Assembly: GCA_001661245.1 (NCBI GenBank)
Contig: KV454013.1
Coordinates: 960,077-1,024,076, forward strand
Origin: Pachysolen tannophilus NRRL Y-2460
Taxonomy: Eukaryota > Ascomycota > Pichiomycetes > Alaninales > Pachysolenaceae
Reading direction: 5' to 3'
DNA: 64,000 nt
Of this stretch, positions 61,574-64,000 are shown one piece after another (position 1 is the stretch's first letter; each line of letters begins with the position of its first letter). The translations under genes and the position numbers were made by a program. The notes under the pieces are model-generated. The model ran no database searches and was not told the origin of the DNA. It worked only from the letters and a program-made list of their open reading frames with translations.

Positions 61574-63457
61574 ATGCCTGGATCGAATAGTAATGGTATG
61601 TTTCTTTCCCATATTATAATTTGTTTCTTGAATGAATTACTTTTACTAACGTGTATTTTTAAAAAATTTTGAATTTTTTATTTTATTTCATTTATGATAG
61701 GTAATCGAGATCTTTTTGATAAGTTTTTGGATGATTATTTTCAAGTATTGAAATTATTGGATAAAGATGATATTTTAACTGCTAATGTATTACCAATAGA
61801 TTTCCCATTAGAAGAAACTCCACTGAAGATTTTTAATTCTTTGTTTAAATATATTGAATCAAGGGAAAATAGTTTAGAAAAAATTCAAACTACATCTATT
61901 TGGGATTTATTTAAAAATACAAAAAATTATAATGAAAATGGTTCAATTTATAAAATATATCATGATTTAAAAATTGTTTCAATAATTTTATTATCAAGGA
62001 AAAAAATTGGTTCACCAGATTATATTAAAATTGATATTTTTTATAAATTTTCAGTGGAATTATTAATTAGAGAAAGTTATAGATTAAATTTAAATATTAA
62101 TGAATTTATAAAAAATACTCATCCAACAACTTTTCCTTCAGAATTTGAAACTCAACTTTCAAAAGATTTTGCAAAAATAACTTCATGTTATAATTTAGAT
62201 AATGGAGAACTGTTATTTATTATGGGTAATAATAATACTCCATTATTTTCTTCTTTATTACAAAAATCAACATTAGATGATAGAGAATTAAATATACTGC
62301 TGCCATTTCTGAAATCAAAAATTATTCCACATTTACCTCATCCAACAACTCCTGCAAGTACTTTAGGTTATGTTTCTCCTCATTTTCAAAAACAATCTCA
62401 ACAAAATCAAATTCTTCCAAATGAAATTATGCAACAATTATTTCATCCAAATTGGTTTGCATTGGCAGCAACAACTTGGATTAAAAATTCTAAAAAAATG
62501 GGCGGTTTTGCATTTGCTCCTCAAGTCGATAGTAGTATAAGTATTGTATCTAGTGAATTAAAAGGTTTAACCTGGTTACAACAAGTGGGATTTAGACAAT
62601 TGAAACAAATAAGAGAAAAATATCGTGCAGAAGCTCAAGCAGCAGCTGAAGCAAAAGCTAAAGAAGAAGAAGAAGCAGCAAAAGCTAAAGAAGAGGCAGA
62701 AGCAGCAGCAAAAGCTAAAGAAGAAGCTCGAGTAGAAGCAGAGAACGCTAAAGAAGAAGACAAAGCAAAAATTGAAAATGGTAATGACAAGGCAAAGACC
62801 AAAAAAGTAGAAGAAGAAGAAGAAGCAGAAGAAGCAGAAACCACAATAGCACAGGTGCCTTCATCAGCAGCGGCTTCAAATCCAATTGCAGAATCCACAC
62901 CAGCAGATTCACAATTGCTTGATGTAACCACTGATGGGCAAGAAGATTTGCAACTGGACATGGATGTGGTCATGGACATAGATCAAAAAGATGAAGCAGA
63001 AACATCTTTAGACAATGAACTGAAGATAAATTTGAAAAATCTCTTGACTTATAATCCATCCATTTCAGAAGAATCAAACGAAGTACTAACCTCAGTTTTG
63101 AAAGATTTGAGTACACCAAATCAACTACCTTTACAAAAATTAATAAATAAATATTTAATGAATTTAAATTATTTGTCCAGATTGCCAAAACGTAATATGA
63201 AAATTGAAAAATTTTATTATTTCAAAATTTTAAAATTAATTGATATTTTAATTACAAGACATAACATTTCACCAAATGATTTGAAATTGCCAATAAGTAC
63301 TAAACTACCAGTTGTGGTGAATAATTATACAGGTACATTACCTGGCCCTAGTATCACTTTGAATCACAATGATGGTATTAATGGTGGTAGTGGTCATGGT
63401 GGTAGATCCAACAAAACCCATAGATTATCGAGTATTAATAGGAAAGGAAGAAGATGA
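61574..63457 (+). CDS. RSC58: RSC chromatin-remodelling subunit Rsc58, spliced
   Basis: Exon 1 is only 22 nt (61574-61595, MPGSNSN plus one base). The intron at 61596-61700 (105 nt) has donor GTATGT, branch site TACTAAC and acceptor ATAG. Exon 2 runs from 61701 to the stop at 63457, giving 592 residues. YKIYHDLKIVSIILL, IFYKFSVELLIRESYRL and LFHPNWFALAATTWIKN match yeast Rsc58, a fungal-specific subunit of the nucleosome-remodelling RSC complex that is essential in yeast. FAPQVDSSISIVSSELKGL is also shared. Residues about 318-390 form an inserted Ala/Glu/Lys-rich helix, absent from the yeast protein (502 residues). The basic C-terminus ends RLSSINRKGRR. Without the intron the first ATG would be at 61694 in the acceptor, which is implausible. 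Confidence 0.88.
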
Positions 63458-63600
63458 AAAAAAAAAATTTTAAAAAATAAAAAATTTACTGTATAACACA
63501 ATAGAAATGTTATTTCTTCCTTTTGATTTCTCTTTTATTTGTATAATAATAATTAAAAATATTTTCTTTATTAATAAATTATCTATTTGCTTGCCTTTTT

Positions 63601-64000
63601 CTAGAAATTGATATCCTCGCCTCTAGCAAGTTGTATTATCAAATAAATATTTAACAAGCTTATTAACCCCCACGTCAATATACTTGCACAAGTCATAAAA
63701 GTTCCGTTCGTAAAATCAACATATGTCTTCTCTTCGCCATTTCTTGTTTCGTTATCGTTATACCTATTTCCATTAATGTTGTTTCCACCAGTAAGTAAAT
63801 TACTTCTTTCACTTATAACTTCATCGTGTTTGGTGACTTCAACTTTCATATATTGTTTGGAACAAGTAAAATAAATCAACGGCGCACTAACAAATGGTAA
63901 TAACAAGCTTAAAACTACTTGACTAGCGTTTAAAGATTGACCTATTCCTTTTCTTCCAGTGGTGAACACCATGATAAGACATGGTATTATTGCAAGTAAT
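63601..64000 (-). CDS. Nramp (SMF-family) divalent metal transporter, 3' part
   Basis: Only the last ~132 codons are in the window; the frame is open through the right edge. It reads LLAIIPCLIMVFTTGRKGIG, SLNASQVVLSLLLPFVSAPL, then IYFTCSKQYMKVEV, the usual final transmembrane segments of Smf1/Smf2-type proton-coupled Mn/Fe transporters. A loop of about 35 polar residues with Asn-rich sequence precedes the last membrane helix (FMTCASILTWGLISLLNIYL) and a short tail ending EDINF. The frame has no sign of damage. Which SMF paralogue this is cannot be decided from the C-terminus. It converges with RSC58, 143 bp between stops. Confidence 0.85.
   Translation of the reverse strand, partial: LLAIIPCLIMVFTTGRKGIGQSLNASQVVLSLLLPFVSAPLIYFTCSKQYMKVEVTKHDEVISERSNLLTGGNNINGNRYNDNETRNGEEKTYVDFTNGTFMTCASILTWGLISLLNIYLIIQLARGEDINF

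Noticed and set aside
1-64000. tRNA, rRNA, CRISPR array or LTR-type element
   Set aside because: I found no convincing A/B box pair, rRNA block, spaced repeat array, terminal repeat pair or gag/pol-like coding sequence; a tRNA or RNA-family scan would be decisive and was not possible.

Overview
This is nuclear DNA of an AT-rich budding yeast (Saccharomycotina). The evidence is the compact, mostly intronless genes with clear yeast orthologues, two spliced genes that carry yeast-type GTAAGT/GTATGT donors and TACTAAC branch points, long poly-A/poly-T intergenic tracts, and many GPI, SUN, GH17 and GH76 cell-wall proteins. Several CTG codons fall where related proteins carry Gly or polar residues instead of Leu, which hints at the CUG-Ser clade but does not prove it. 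The window is draft quality: it opens with interspersed Ns in a poly-T run, has a 465-bp N gap at 60169-60633, and two genes each look one base short in a homopolymer. No tRNA, rRNA, CRISPR, virus-like element or intact transposon was recognised.

Layout. 1-11 kb: the splicing factor PRP9 diverges from an unrecognised gene. A minus-strand series follows: an inositol oxygenase, an SCW11-like GH17 wall protein with a large Ser/Thr repeat linker, the Ras palmitoyltransferase subunit ERF4/SHR5, and a tiny spliced gene for a GPI-anchored protein. 13-25.4 kb, plus strand: a peroxisomal D-amino-acid oxidase, a Zn(II)2Cys6 regulator, an atypical SDR, a SUN-family wall protein, a YMR226C-type SDR and a probable regulator whose frame is broken by one base. 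A small Asn/Gly-rich gene (25.6-26.2 kb, minus) then borders a 4.6-kb gene-free stretch holding a compact cluster of repeats and an inverted-repeat element.

30.8-38.7 kb, plus strand: EXO84 (exocytosis), an ANR2/DENND11-like protein, an HDHD3-like HAD protein and DFG5/DCW1 (GH76 wall assembly). 39-49.9 kb: a large second Zn(II)2Cys6 factor, then RNA14-SAM37-SEN15, a trio that is also adjacent in Saccharomyces cerevisiae, then DLT1. 50.2-51.6 kb: a PSG1-like Golgi protein gene whose two halves now point away from each other, consistent with a ~740-bp inversion or a misassembly. 52.5-64 kb: RAD5, a B-type cyclin, SAS2, the gap, RSC58 with a 22-nt first exon, and the 3' end of an Nramp (SMF) metal transporter.

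The genes form no single pathway. Two themes recur: cell-wall biogenesis (GH17, SUN, GH76, GPI protein, with Ace2-type sites before the GH17 gene) and chromatin, RNA and DNA maintenance (PRP9, RNA14, SEN15, SAS2, RSC58, RAD5). The observations most worth checking are the split PSG1 locus, the structured gene-free region, the coiled-coil-extended inositol oxygenase and the repeat-rich promoters of the zinc-cluster and oxidase genes.
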